Assembly (NCBI GenBank): GCA_964019695.1
Contig: OZ026522.1
Coordinates: 16,118,687-16,182,686 of the forward strand
Reading direction: 5' to 3'
Source: Loripinus fragilis
Taxonomy: Eukaryota > Mollusca > Bivalvia > Lucinida > Lucinidae
Length of the DNA stretch: 64,000 bases
Shown: piece after piece, positions 51,670-61,054 of the stretch
How the letters are laid out: each line of letters opens with the position of its first letter
How positions within the stretch are numbered: the stretch's first letter is position 1
The notes under the pieces: model-generated
What the model was told of the DNA's origin: nothing
Databases searched by the model: none
What the model saw: only the letters and a program-made list of their open reading frames with translations
Program-made: the position numbers and the translations under genes

Positions 51670-52715
51670 AAATAAGGTTAATATAATTGCATATTAATAA
51701 TTAATTTTTGTTCTCCAACGTAAAACATATTTTCATGAAATCGTAAAGAAATGTAAAACATATGCGACAACATGCAAAATTGCAAAGCACAGACCTTGTA
51801 ACTCTAAATTGCATTTTTTTGAGTTATGTCCCTTCAGAAATTGAAAATAGTAGAATTTCCCCATAAATTTCTTCTCACCTTAGATAATTAACAGAAAGAA
51901 AAATACGTCAGATTCTTGTCTCACCGTATGGGGCCAACTCACTCAATTAGAAATTTCTTGGTTAATGGGACTTATTGAAAAGTTATTATTGAAAGTACAA
52001 GGGGTGGTTAACTCTTTGCAAACTGGGTAAATTTGAATGCCTTGTTGTCGTTAACTTTGCTGATCTTGTTTTCAAAATTTATTTTTCGAAAAATTATTTC
52101 AGAAAAAAGTCCTTCAGAGTATCAAACAGTTTGGATCCAGATTAGGACCGACCTTCTGTCGATCTGATCTGGATGCAATCTGTTTACAAAGGTAGGAGTA
52201 GACGACACTAGTAGGCAAAGAGTTAAGCATTGACAAACGTACATGTATGAGTAAGGTCATTGGTGAATACTGGTAAAGGTATACAAACACGTGCATGTGT
52301 ATTTTTGGCGTAGCGCCCATTACGCAGTTACGCACGTGCGTAATAAAAAATAGTAACATTCAAGGGAGGTCACCTCATGTGGTAAAATTAATTTTTCATA
52401 CCATAAGGAAATGCTCTTGAAGGAAATAATTTACACCCTCTGGGAGCAGAGAATTTCCCAATTTGGAAAGGGACGCAATTGAAGAGAATCACTGCTTGAT
52501 CCAGTAGTCTCCCTTTTTACAACGTTCTGGCTGCGCCATTGTGTAAGTTACCCAATTAGATTAAAGACTCATCATTGATCTGAGCCATTATCGACCTTTA
52601 AGCTTTGTTTATGCGAGCAGTAAATCCTCTGGCGAGACTGCTGGGACGCACGGGCTCGTCCGAGTCTACGATGCTAGAAGATGCAATCAGTACAAAAATC
52701 TCATGAATTGTCATT
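51670..52715. other. Upstream region of the TRIM-like gene
   Basis: There is no coding motif. It ends in a polypyrimidine tract and AG acceptor (TTCTTATCTTTCTCCTACAG, 52720-52739) just before the start codon, so the promoter and at least one 5' non-coding exon should lie further upstream. They cannot be placed from sequence. Confidence 0.5.
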
Positions 52716-52739
52716 TTCTTCTTATCTTTCTCCTACAGT

Positions 52740-54470
52740 ATGGCGTCAGATGACGGAGCTCAATCTCTCCATGTTGGATCTGATGCAGTATATACCCATC
52801 CTTGTGAGCCCTGTGATTATAGAGGTGTTAACAGAGAAGCTTTAACATTTTGTAGGAACTGTAAGGAATATATGTGCCATTTGTGTACAGAGTCTCACAA
52901 AGGGCAGAAGATGTCACGGAATCATAAACTCTTAGACGTAAAAGATATGTCGGGCATGCAAACGTCGACCGTTAGTGATTCGTTAGTTATGTCATGTGAC
53001 TGCGATCAAACATCTCCTATCACCCATTATTGTATTGATCATGATCAAGCATTTTGCTCGAATTGTAAAATTCTTAAACACAAAAAATGTCAAAGTATAA
53101 CTATTGGTGAGAAAATTAAATCGTTCTCTGAAAATCAGTTAAAAGAAGTTATTCAGAGAGTAGTCAGATTGAAGAAGGAAATGGACTCATTTATTCGTAA
53201 TAGAACTACTGACTTAAAACATGTACAGACAATGACAGCCCAATGCAAATCTGATATCCATACTTTTCGAAAAGAACTAAATTCTTATTTAGATATATTA
53301 GAAGATAAGGTAGTCAAAGAATCAGAGGTTCATGAAGCAAAATTTAAACAAGAAATCAGCCGCCATATTGAAACCTGCTCATCAACCTTAAAATCTCTCA
53401 CAGCAGACAAAACCCTTCTTGTTGAGGCACAAACAACATCAAAGACAGCGAACATGTTTGCCGCTCATCATATAGTATCGCATCGTATTGAAAGTTATGA
53501 GAGCTTATTAAACGATTTCAAACAAGAAAGTATATCGCCTGATTTAACCTTTAAAAGTAATGAAGAGCTTCGAAATTTACTAAAAACCGTTAAAGAACTC
53601 GGACAATTAACAGGTCAAATAACACACAAATCATCTCAAAATACTAATACACTATTTACAGAACTGGCAGTAGACAGTTCACAGAAGGTCAACATTCAAT
53701 TGTCAAGTGACAGTAAGTGTCCGTGGATAACCGGTTGTACATTTATTCCTGATGGTGGGGTAGTTCTTTGTGACCACTATAACTCCAATCTTATATCACT
53801 CAGTAATACGTTCACTGTAAAAGAACGTCTTCATCTGGACTCCCCACCATGGGATGTGTCACTAGTCAACAGCAACAATGTTATGGTCACTATAGCAGGT
53901 AAGAAGAAGCTACAACTTATACAGGTGATTCCTTCACTAAAGATAGGTCGATCCATCAACGTTGACAGGAAGTGTTGGGGTGTACAGGTGGTAGAGGACC
54001 TTATCTATGTGACATGTCACAACAACCCTAGGGAGAGTGAAGTACTTGTTGTAGATATGAATGGTACTGTTACACATAGATTCAAAAAGCCAGACAAGAA
54101 ACAGCCTATGTTAACTGGTCCATACTATATTACAGTATGTCCCTCCTCCAGGAAGATGTTCATTACTGACTATGACTCAGACACTGTATCATGTCTGATG
54201 GCTGATGGAACTGTTGTATACCAGTATAAAGATGAAAAGTTAAGAGGACCGAGAGGTGTATGTGTTGATGGAGGAGGGAATGTCATTGTGTGTGGCAGGT
54301 TGTCCCATAATGTACAAGTTATCAGGGCTGATGGCACCAAGTGTTGTACCTTACTATCATCACAGGACGGTGTCTCCTGTCCATGCTCAGTAGCGTACAG
54401 ACAGTCGGACAACACACTTATACTTGGATGTTATAACAACAAAAATCTTTTGGTATATAAGATGAAATAA
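52740..54470 (+). CDS. TRIM-like protein: two B-boxes, coiled coil, NHL-type propeller; no RING
   Basis: This single-exon 576-residue protein has its ATG one base after a splice acceptor (CTCCTACAG|T ATG), so only the 5' untranslated region is split. B-box 1 is at residues 22-62 (C22, C25, C38, C41, C46, C49, H53, H62). B-box 2 is at about 86-117 (C86, C88, C98, H101, C106, C109, H114, C117). A predicted coiled coil spans about 125-290, and a beta-propeller of NHL type about 320-576 ('LRGPRGVCVDGGGNVIVC', 'LTGPYYITVCPSSRKMFI'). Without a RING it probably lacks ubiquitin-ligase activity of its own and may act as a scaffold or by pairing with RING proteins. Families of this kind are expanded in bivalves and often linked to innate immunity; the role here is inferred. 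AATAAA signals lie at 54466 and 54478. Confidence 0.93.
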   Translation: MASDDGAQSLHVGSDAVYTHPCEPCDYRGVNREALTFCRNCKEYMCHLCTESHKGQKMSRNHKLLDVKDMSGMQTSTVSDSLVMSCDCDQTSPITHYCIDHDQAFCSNCKILKHKKCQSITIGEKIKSFSENQLKEVIQRVVRLKKEMDSFIRNRTTDLKHVQTMTAQCKSDIHTFRKELNSYLDILEDKVVKESEVHEAKFKQEISRHIETCSSTLKSLTADKTLLVEAQTTSKTANMFAAHHIVSHRIESYESLLNDFKQESISPDLTFKSNEELRNLLKTVKELGQLTGQITHKSSQNTNTLFTELAVDSSQKVNIQLSSDSKCPWITGCTFIPDGGVVLCDHYNSNLISLSNTFTVKERLHLDSPPWDVSLVNSNNVMVTIAGKKKLQLIQVIPSLKIGRSINVDRKCWGVQVVEDLIYVTCHNNPRESEVLVVDMNGTVTHRFKKPDKKQPMLTGPYYITVCPSSRKMFITDYDSDTVSCLMADGTVVYQYKDEKLRGPRGVCVDGGGNVIVCGRLSHNVQVIRADGTKCCTLLSSQDGVSCPCSVAYRQSDNTLILGCYNNKNLLVYKMK

Positions 54471-54483
54471 AATACAGAATAAA
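54466..54483 (+). terminator. Polyadenylation signals of the TRIM-like gene
   Basis: Two AATAAA hexamers (54466-54471, overlapping the stop codon, and 54478-54483) lie at the end of the coding sequence. The second is the likelier signal. They imply an unusually short 3' untranslated region. Confidence 0.5.
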
Positions 54484-54520
54484 CGAAGACTGCTGATAAG
54501 TATCACATAGGCGACAAGAG

Positions 54521-54566
54521 AAGGCTCAGACGAGACTGCGCAAATGCGCAGTCTCGTCTGAGCCTT
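54521..54566. repeat. Perfect 22-bp-arm hairpin
   Basis: AAGGCTCAGACGAGACTGCG+CA and its exact complement are separated by AA only. It lies 50 bases past the TRIM-like stop codon. The right arm is also the start of the tandem repeat that follows. Confidence 0.9.
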
Positions 54567-54955
54567 CCCTGTCTACAAACAAATAGTATGAAATGGTGGT
54601 TAGTTAAAACCACACACGAGTGGCACCACGCGCAAGTTTAAATGTAATAGTATATATTTGCATGTGAGCAGTCCCGTCACAGTCATCTCTACCCACATAC
54701 ATGTAAAATAGTATAAAAGAGTGTGCTTGGTTTAAACCACACACGAGATACATCAAACCCATGATTTAAATGTAATGATATATATTCGCAAATGCGCAGT
54801 CTCGTCTGAGCCTTCCCTGTCCACAAACAAATAGTATTAAAGAATGGCTGGTTAAAACCACACAGGAGATGCATCGCACGCATAATTAAGATGTAATAGT
54901 ATATATTTGCATATGCGCAGTCTCGTCAGAGCCATCCCTACTCATTTAAAATTGT
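54540..54955 (+). repeat. Tandem ~110-125-bp units with GCGCAGTCTCGTC motif
   Basis: Units contain GCGCAGTCTCGTCTGAGCC, TTAAAACCACACA(C/G)GAG and ATGTAATAGTATATATTTGC (starts near 54545, 54665, 54790 and 54910). Related single motifs (TGTGCAATCCCACCAGAG, TGTGCAGTCTCGCCAGAG) persist at 55208, 55540, 57320 and 57420. Confidence 0.8.
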
Positions 54956-55054
54956 ATGAAATCGTATGCGGAGAATAGTGACTCAGTTGAACGTTAAACT
55001 TTGGTGTCGAATATTTGCTAGTTGGAGTCCAACCGCCGGCGGAGTAACTATATA

Positions 55055-55168
55055 TTGTACTCGAGCAAGACATTTTGACCACAGCTTAGTATTGGTTCGA
55101 CCAAGGAAGACCCGTCCCTACATGTCTGATAAATGTTGACTCGGACGTAAAGAATTAAAACAAACAAA
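55055..55168 (+). mobile_element. SINE 3' half, copy 5
   Basis: CTCGAGCAAGACATTTTGAC, CTTAGTATTGGTTCGACCAA, GGAAGACCCGTCCC and a CAAACAAACG tail match the core and tail of the 940-1145 family. The tRNA-like head is missing. Confidence 0.75.
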
Positions 55169-55371
55169 CGTAAATTTGTACGCATGTTCTTATTGTATAA
55201 ACGCATATGTGCAATCCCACCAGAGACTTTCCTGCTTACAAACACACAATATGGAAGAGTGGATACCTATGGCTACGGGAGAGACATATTTTCCCTACTT
55301 AACCCATTTAAGCCGAATGAACTTTCCTATCTTTATCGGTATGACGAGTCTATTTCAAATTTTAGGGGTGT

Positions 55372-55510
55372 GTTTCATTCTTATTCAAATTCTAATAGAA
55401 CATTTTGTGAGCAAACAGTGGAGACCCTGATCAGAAGACGCGTTCTGCGGCGTCTGATCTGGGTCTGCGCTGTTTGTCTATGTCCCACAAAAAGAATGCT
55501 AGTCTTCTAG
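55372..55510 (+). repeat. Dispersed repeat with TGCGGCGTCTGA core, copy 1
   Basis: GGAGACCCTGATCAGAAGAC, GTTCTGCGGCGTCTGATCTG and TTTGTCTATGTC recur at 58368-58500. The two overlapping open frames here arise from the repeat and are not supported as genes. Confidence 0.75.
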
Positions 55511-55689
55511 CACGTATTTTATAATATTTGATTATCGCACATGTGCAGTCTCGCCAGAGCCTTCCTTTGTATGCGACTTCGAATGGTTCTAACACGAGAT
55601 AACAGGACGGTTATTGCAAACGCAGGATACCTCGATGGTTGTTACATATATGAAATGCCTTGATGGAAATTACCAAGGGTTATTACTGA

Positions 55690-56405
55690 CATAAAATACC
55701 TGGATGGTTATAACTAACATGAGATACCAGGATGGTTATTACCAACATGAGATACGAGGATTGTTATTACCAACACGAGATACCTGGGTGGTTGTTGCTA
55801 ACACGAGATACCTGGAAAGTTATTACCAACACGAGATACCCAGATGGATACTTCCTACAAAAGCTACTTGGAAGAGTATTACAACCTTGAGAAACCTGGA
55901 TGGTTATTACAAACATAGAAACCTAGATTGATATTAGAAACATGAGAAACCTTGATGGCTATTACCAACATGAGATACATGGATGGCTTTTTCCAACACG
56001 AGATACTTAGATGGTTATTACAAACATGAAATACCTGGATTGTTAATACCAACACGAGAAGTCTGTATGGTTATTCCCAACATGAGATACCTGGATGGTT
56101 ATTACCAGCTTGAGAAACCTGGATGGTTATAACCAACATGAGATATTGCGGACATGAGAAAACTTGACGATAATTACCATTATGAGATACCTGGACAGTT
56201 ATTACACACACTAGATACCTGGATGGTAATTACCAAGATGAGATACCTGGATGTTTACTACCAACATGAGATAACTGGATGGTTATTACCAACATGCGAC
56301 ACCTAGATGGTTATTACCAACACGGGCTACCTGGATGGTTATTACCAAAATCTGATACCTGGATGGTTATTACCAATATGATATCCATGGATGGTAATAA
56401 CCAAC
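55690..56405 (+). repeat. Diverged minisatellite, ~28-bp units (left flank)
   Basis: Units follow ACATGAGATACCTGGATGGT + TATTACCA with many substitutions and length changes. Decay increases away from the homogeneous core. Confidence 0.9.
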
Positions 56406-56795
56406 ATTAGATACCTGGAAGGTTATACCAACATGAGATACCTGGAAGGTTATACCAACATGAGATACCTGGAAGGTTATACCAACATGAGATACCTGGA
56501 AGGGTATACCAACATGAGATACCTGGAAGGGTATACCAACATGAGATACCTGGAAGGTTATACCAACATGAGATACCTGGAAGGGTATACCAACATGAGA
56601 TACCTGGAAGGGTATACCAACATGAGATACCTGGAAGGGTATACCAACATGAGATACCTGGAAGGGTATACCAACATGAGATACCTGGAAGGTTATACCA
56701 ACATGAGATACCTGGAAGGGTATACCAACATGAGATACCTGGAAGGGTATACCAACATGAGATACCTGGAAGGGTATACCAACATGAGATACCTG
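56406..56795 (+). repeat. Homogeneous 27-bp minisatellite core
   Basis: About 14 nearly identical copies of ACATGAGATACCTGGAAGGT/GTATACCA. Because 27 is a multiple of three, several frames on both strands stay open (about 144-150 codons, for example NMRYLEGYT repeated). These are by-products of period and composition, not evidence of a protein. Confidence 0.95.
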
Positions 56796-57260
56796 GATGG
56801 TTATTACCAACATGAGATACCTGGATGGTTATTACCAACATGAATTAAAGGGATGTTTTTTTACCAACATGAAATACAGGGATTATTATTACCAACAAGA
56901 GTTACCTGGATGGTTATTGCCAACATAAGATACGTGGATGGTTATGATCATTATTAGTTACCTGGATGTTTTTTGCCAACATGAGATACTTGGATGGTTA
57001 TTACCAAAATGAGTTACCTGGATGGTTATGACCAACATGCGATACCTGGATGTTTATTACCAACATAAGATACCTGAATAGTCATTACCAACATGAAGTA
57101 CCTGGATGTTTATAACCAGCATGAGCTACCTTGATGTTTATTACCAACATGAGATACCTAGATAGTTATTACCAACATGCAATACCTGGATGTTTATAAC
57201 CAGCATGAGATACCTTGATGGTTATTACTGACATGGATACCTGGATGGTCATTATGAGAT
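56796..57260 (+). repeat. Diverged minisatellite, ~28-bp units (right flank)
   Basis: This continues ACATGAGATACCTGGATGGT + TATTACCA units, increasingly degenerate, to about 57260. Confidence 0.9.
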
Positions 57261-57514
57261 ACATGACCACATTTGATATTCTAGCATGCATGTTTAAAAT
57301 TATTTATGGATTTACGTATATGCACAGTCTCTCCCGAGCCTTTCCTGCTCGCAGACTCAACAACCAACTATAGACACTTCAAGATAGCCAAATACGCGTG
57401 TTGAAATATTGGTTTACGCATGTGTGCATTCTTGCTAGAGCTTATTTGGCTCGTAAACAGAAATGTTTGAAGGCTTTAAACAACACAAGAGAAGATAATC
57501 CAAGTATGTCATTT

Positions 57515-57752
57515 GTCATGGGTGGATCCAAAGCGAAGGGGGTAGAAGAGCTGGGGGTCTGGACCCCCTTGGAAAATCACAAGTGGCTATAGGTTTCCTT
57601 AGAAATACAGGTACGGACCCTCCCTGAGAAGCAATTGGACCCTTCTTGAGGGAGGTTCCTATGGCCCTCTGTAAACTGCGCTGATGGTTTGACTAAATCA
57701 ACTCTGTCAGGACCCCCCCCCCCCTGACGGAATATTCTGGATCCGCCTGTGA
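57515..57752. mobile_element. GGATCC-ended MITE with C tract
   Basis: It begins GGTGGATCCAAAGCG and ends ATTCTGGATCCGCC, with a run of C near 57713-57724 and CTGGACCCCCTTGGAAAATC inside. It shares words with 29.13-29.25 kb and 26.76-26.97 kb. Confidence 0.6.
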
Positions 57753-57759
57753 CTCAGAG

Positions 57760-58360
57760 TCTAATTCAAGAAGGGCGTTGATAACATCAACCAACTGCGG
57801 ATTCAAATGATCTGCCTACCACTGTTTCAAGTAAGACAGTTACAATCACTTGTCTTGATGAGAACGTTGATAATTGACTACCTCATTATGAACATAGCTG
57901 TTGGCTGGAATGTTAAACAGTAAGGACCTAAACGATGTATTCAATCAGTTTAAATGAAACTGCTGGATATCTCAATTCAATTCTTACTAGAGACTACATC
58001 GAACATCATATTGGCTTTTATCTGATGGAATAGTTACGTAACATAACGTTGTTAATGACAACAACGCAGTCTTAAATGTTGTCCACTGTCTTCGAAGATA
58101 GCGGTCAGGTGAGGCTCAGATCAGTCTGCTCAGACGATACTTAATCTTCTGGATCTAGTATCAATAGATAACACATAGAGTCACGAAAGTTTTTGGAGTA
58201 TCCTTTTAGGCTGACCATATGTAGAAAGTGACCTTCAGAATATAATACTGAAATTGGCAAGATAGTAATAGCTTATCGGATTAAACCATTTGATCTGAAT
58301 GGGTTTTCCCACCATCATCAATTGGACCAGTACATTTCTTTTATAAACGTAGTTGAATGA
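57760..58360. other. Intergenic sequence without recognised features
   Basis: No coding motif or repeat structure that I can support. Confidence 0.45.
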
Positions 58361-58367
58361 TATTTTT

Positions 58368-58500
58368 CATTTTTTATTCAAATCTAATAGAACAGCTTGT
58401 CAGCTAACAATGGAGACCCTGATCAGACGTCGCATTCTGCGGCGTCTGAGATGGGTCTGCACCGTTTGCCTATGTCATACAAAATGAACACTAGGCTTAT
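58368..58500 (+). repeat. Dispersed repeat with TGCGGCGTCTGA core, copy 2
   Basis: GGAGACCCTGATCAGACGTC, ATTCTGCGGCGTCTGAGATG and TTTGCCTATGTCATACAAAA match 55372-55510. Confidence 0.75.
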
Positions 58501-58692
58501 ATAGGTTAATTCTGGATCTATCTGAAGACAATGTATCATCAACACACTTAAATTGTTGGTATTTTGAACCATAATGTGTAATTTCAGTTTTCAAAATCAT
58601 CACCATAATCACTTACTTTTTAGTTCAATAATTCATGATATAATACTAGAAAGATTAAAATTTCACACATGATACAATGTAATAAGTTAATT

Positions 58693-58949
58693 TGAGCTGC
58701 AACAAGTTATTTCAAAAAATGTGTCTTTTTGATAAGTGTAGACTCGGACCAGCCTGTATAGCCTCCATTAAAGCTTAGAAACTCCAAATTCTGTTTGGTT
58801 AGTATCCTAAGAGTGATTAGTATCCTAAGAGTGATATAATATTCAAGCAACTCGCAAAAGCTCTGCTGAGACTGCGAGTGCGCTTAGGCTGATCTGAGCC
58901 TTGGCTTGTCGCACATACCACATTGATGGATATCCAGCGTCGCGGCTCA
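58693..58949. mobile_element. MITE, TGAGCCGCGACA family, copy 3
   Basis: Ends TGAGCTGCAACAAGTTATTT and ATATCCAGCGTCGCGGCTCA. The interior has GTGTAGACTCGGACCAGCC, TTAGAAACTCCAAATTCTG and GTCGCACATACCACATTGAT. It includes a small internal duplication (AGTATCCTAAGAGTGAT twice, 58801-58834). Confidence 0.75.
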
Positions 58950-59169
58950 AAGGCATATTATTCATTATTATTTATTATTTTTGACCCACGTGGAATGATG
59001 AGCGGCTAACATCAGCATAATATAGAAGGAGACCATTCTCAGAAATATCTTGATATTCAACGTTGGTGATCGATTATTTAAAAAATACTATAGGCATTTA
59101 GTGTATGTGTTGATTTAGAGATTCCTTTAAAAATAAAAAAACTGCCAATTTTCACGGCATGCAGTTAGA

Positions 59170-59511
59170 GTGATGTTCATTGAAGGGATGCACAGTGTCT
59201 TAAACAGAATATTATTTCCTTTAGCTGTATCTGCACATCAAATATTTTTGAATTTGCATATTTTCATTCATGCCTGTGTATTGCGTGTCACCAGTAGGCA
59301 TTTTGCTAATAAGATCATTCAATCTTATTATATACAATGTAAGTATGATGTTGTTATATTTGCATATTTTCATTCATGGTCACTAAATAAGATCACTCAA
59401 TATTATCATATTAGTGAGATGTTTGACGTAGTCATTGACAATAAGGCTAAGACGTTATATGTTTGCCTGAAAGTGAGACAATATTGTCTTTGTGCACTGT
59501 GGCCTGGTTAG
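59170..59511 (+). other. 113-codon frame, not recognised
   Basis: The frame is open from ATG to TAG, but the product is low in recognisable motif. 'FAYFHSW' and 'HIFIHAC' come from a local imperfect repeat (TTTGCATATTTTCATTCATG at 59256 and 59358). I do not call it a gene. Confidence 0.2.
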
Positions 59512-59547
59512 ATGCTGATCAGCCCGCTCAGCTACATCTACCATATA

Positions 59548-59748
59548 CAGTAAAACCTGTCTAAAGCGGCCACCTTATAGCCGTCCCTAAAATATCTTTC
59601 AAGACTGATAATTGCTCAATGCAGGTCAAAAGTATTGCAGAATGCTCGGGAGCATTCTGCAATACTTTTGATCTGCACTAAGCTACCAACCGTCTTAAAG
59701 ACCTATATTCTGTCTATTTTGTGTGGCCGCTTAAGACTGGGTTTACTG
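59548..59748. mobile_element. Hairpin MITE, CAGTAAAACC family, copy 2 (TA target)
   Basis: TA flanks CAGTAAAACCTGTCTAAAGC and its near-complement ending GACTGGGTTTACTG. The central hairpin pairs CAGGTCAAAAGTATTGCAGA+ATGCTC with its complement around a very short loop. Same family as 30315-30496. Confidence 0.82.
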
Positions 59749-59911
59749 TAAAACTATGCATTCAGCAGAACTAGTGCTTAAACGGTTAATGATTGGAATA
59801 ACCAACTGAAGGTGCTGATCGGGCTGCCCAGATATACAGACTGGTCTACAATGTATGTATTTATACTTTTCATGCAACAAAGTCATTTTCTATCTTGCTA
59901 TGGCTTTATAT

Positions 59912-60141
59912 GGACCTAGACGTGAGAAAATCTTGTCTTCGGGGTTTCCAATCATGTCAAACATAAACCAGTATACTCAATTACAAAGTCTACCTTGAAT
60001 AATTGCATTTCGCTTGTAGCAAGTGTAAATACGATACTTTCCATTTAGCAAAACACGATGGCCCTGATCAGACTGCGCGGATGCGTCTGTGCCTTTTGTT
60101 GTACGCAAACACCAAAGACATGTTTTCTCGCTTCGAGGCCC
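59912..60141. mobile_element. MITE, GGGCCTCG family, copy 2
   Basis: Ends GGACCTAGACGTGAGAAAAT and TTTTCTCGCTTCGAGGCCC; ATAT flanks both sides (59908-59911, 60142-60145). GATCAGACTGCGCGGATGCG is shared with the 9141 copy. It is more diverged than that copy. Confidence 0.82.
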
Positions 60142-60512
60142 ATATGCACACTTAAGGACCAAAAATTATTCCACAAATTATTACCCTAAAGACACTATTG
60201 CAGTTTCAAGTTTACAAATAGTGTATATTGTGTGGCATTGTTAAATTATACCATTCTTTCGCGTTTTTTGCTAAGTTGAACAAAGTATGCAACATAAATA
60301 AAGATTTGACTTTGCAATTCCCACATGTAATAGATAATATTTTAACTATATAGACTTGTGTATCTGGCTGGCCTAAAACATGAAAGAAAATCGTCTTATA
60401 AATGAGAAGATGCATTCTAATCTGTGAAATTCTTGGTGATTTGGAAAATTCAATTTTGTCCCTGGCTGCCATGTGGTTGATGCTAGCGCCTAAGGCGGTA
60501 CACCCGCATAAT

Positions 60513-60691
60513 TGAGCTTTGACATGAGATTTCCAACAATGTGGTATGTGCGACCAGCAAAGTCTCAGATCAGCCTGTGTATACACGCAGCATTTGGAGT
60601 TTCTATGCCTATAAGAAGGCTTCAAAGTCTCATCTGAGTCTACACTTGTCAAAATGCCACATTGTTGGAAATCACATATTTTAGGTATGCT
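60513..60691. mobile_element. MITE, TGAGCCGCGACA family, copy 4 (short)
   Basis: TGAGCTTTGACATGAGATTT and CCAACAATGTGGTATGTGCG at the left are mirrored by GCCACATTGTTGGAAATCAC on the right. The middle is shorter than in copies 1-3. The right terminus is decayed. Confidence 0.7.
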
Positions 60692-60699
60692 CCAACTTT

Positions 60700-61050
60700 A
60701 TTGCAGTTTTGTTAAGATGATATTAGTAAAGTAACCTACATCATTCTGAAAAATATTTGACATTTTTGTATCTTGCTGCAATTACAAAAATGTATATGTA
60801 AGTTTTTTTTTATAAGTAACATCATAAATGGAGGCTTAACTAGAATATTTTATTGACAACTTTTTGTACCTATTACAATGTATATACATAATTCTATAAA
60901 CATGTGATTGTAAATAGTATGTTGTATTGCATTTTAGAATATTTGCTATGAATGCCTGTCCACCCATGTGAGCTTGTGAATAGTATCATGTAATGTTTAA
61001 GACATAACGTCGCTGTTATTGACTTGAAAACGTTATTTGTATATACCAAT
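60700..61050. other. AT-rich sequence without recognised features
   Basis: No coding motif. It borders the next TIR element. Confidence 0.45.
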
Positions 61051-61054
61051 AGAT

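Noticed and set aside
56391..56843. 150-codon open frame with nine-residue repeats
   Set aside because: It is produced by a 27-bp minisatellite and is open in other frames and on the other strand as well; there is no start context, splice signal or domain.
60212..60652. 146-codon minus-strand frame
   Set aside because: Much of it overlaps the MITE at 60513-60691 and the rest has no motif; not supported as a gene.
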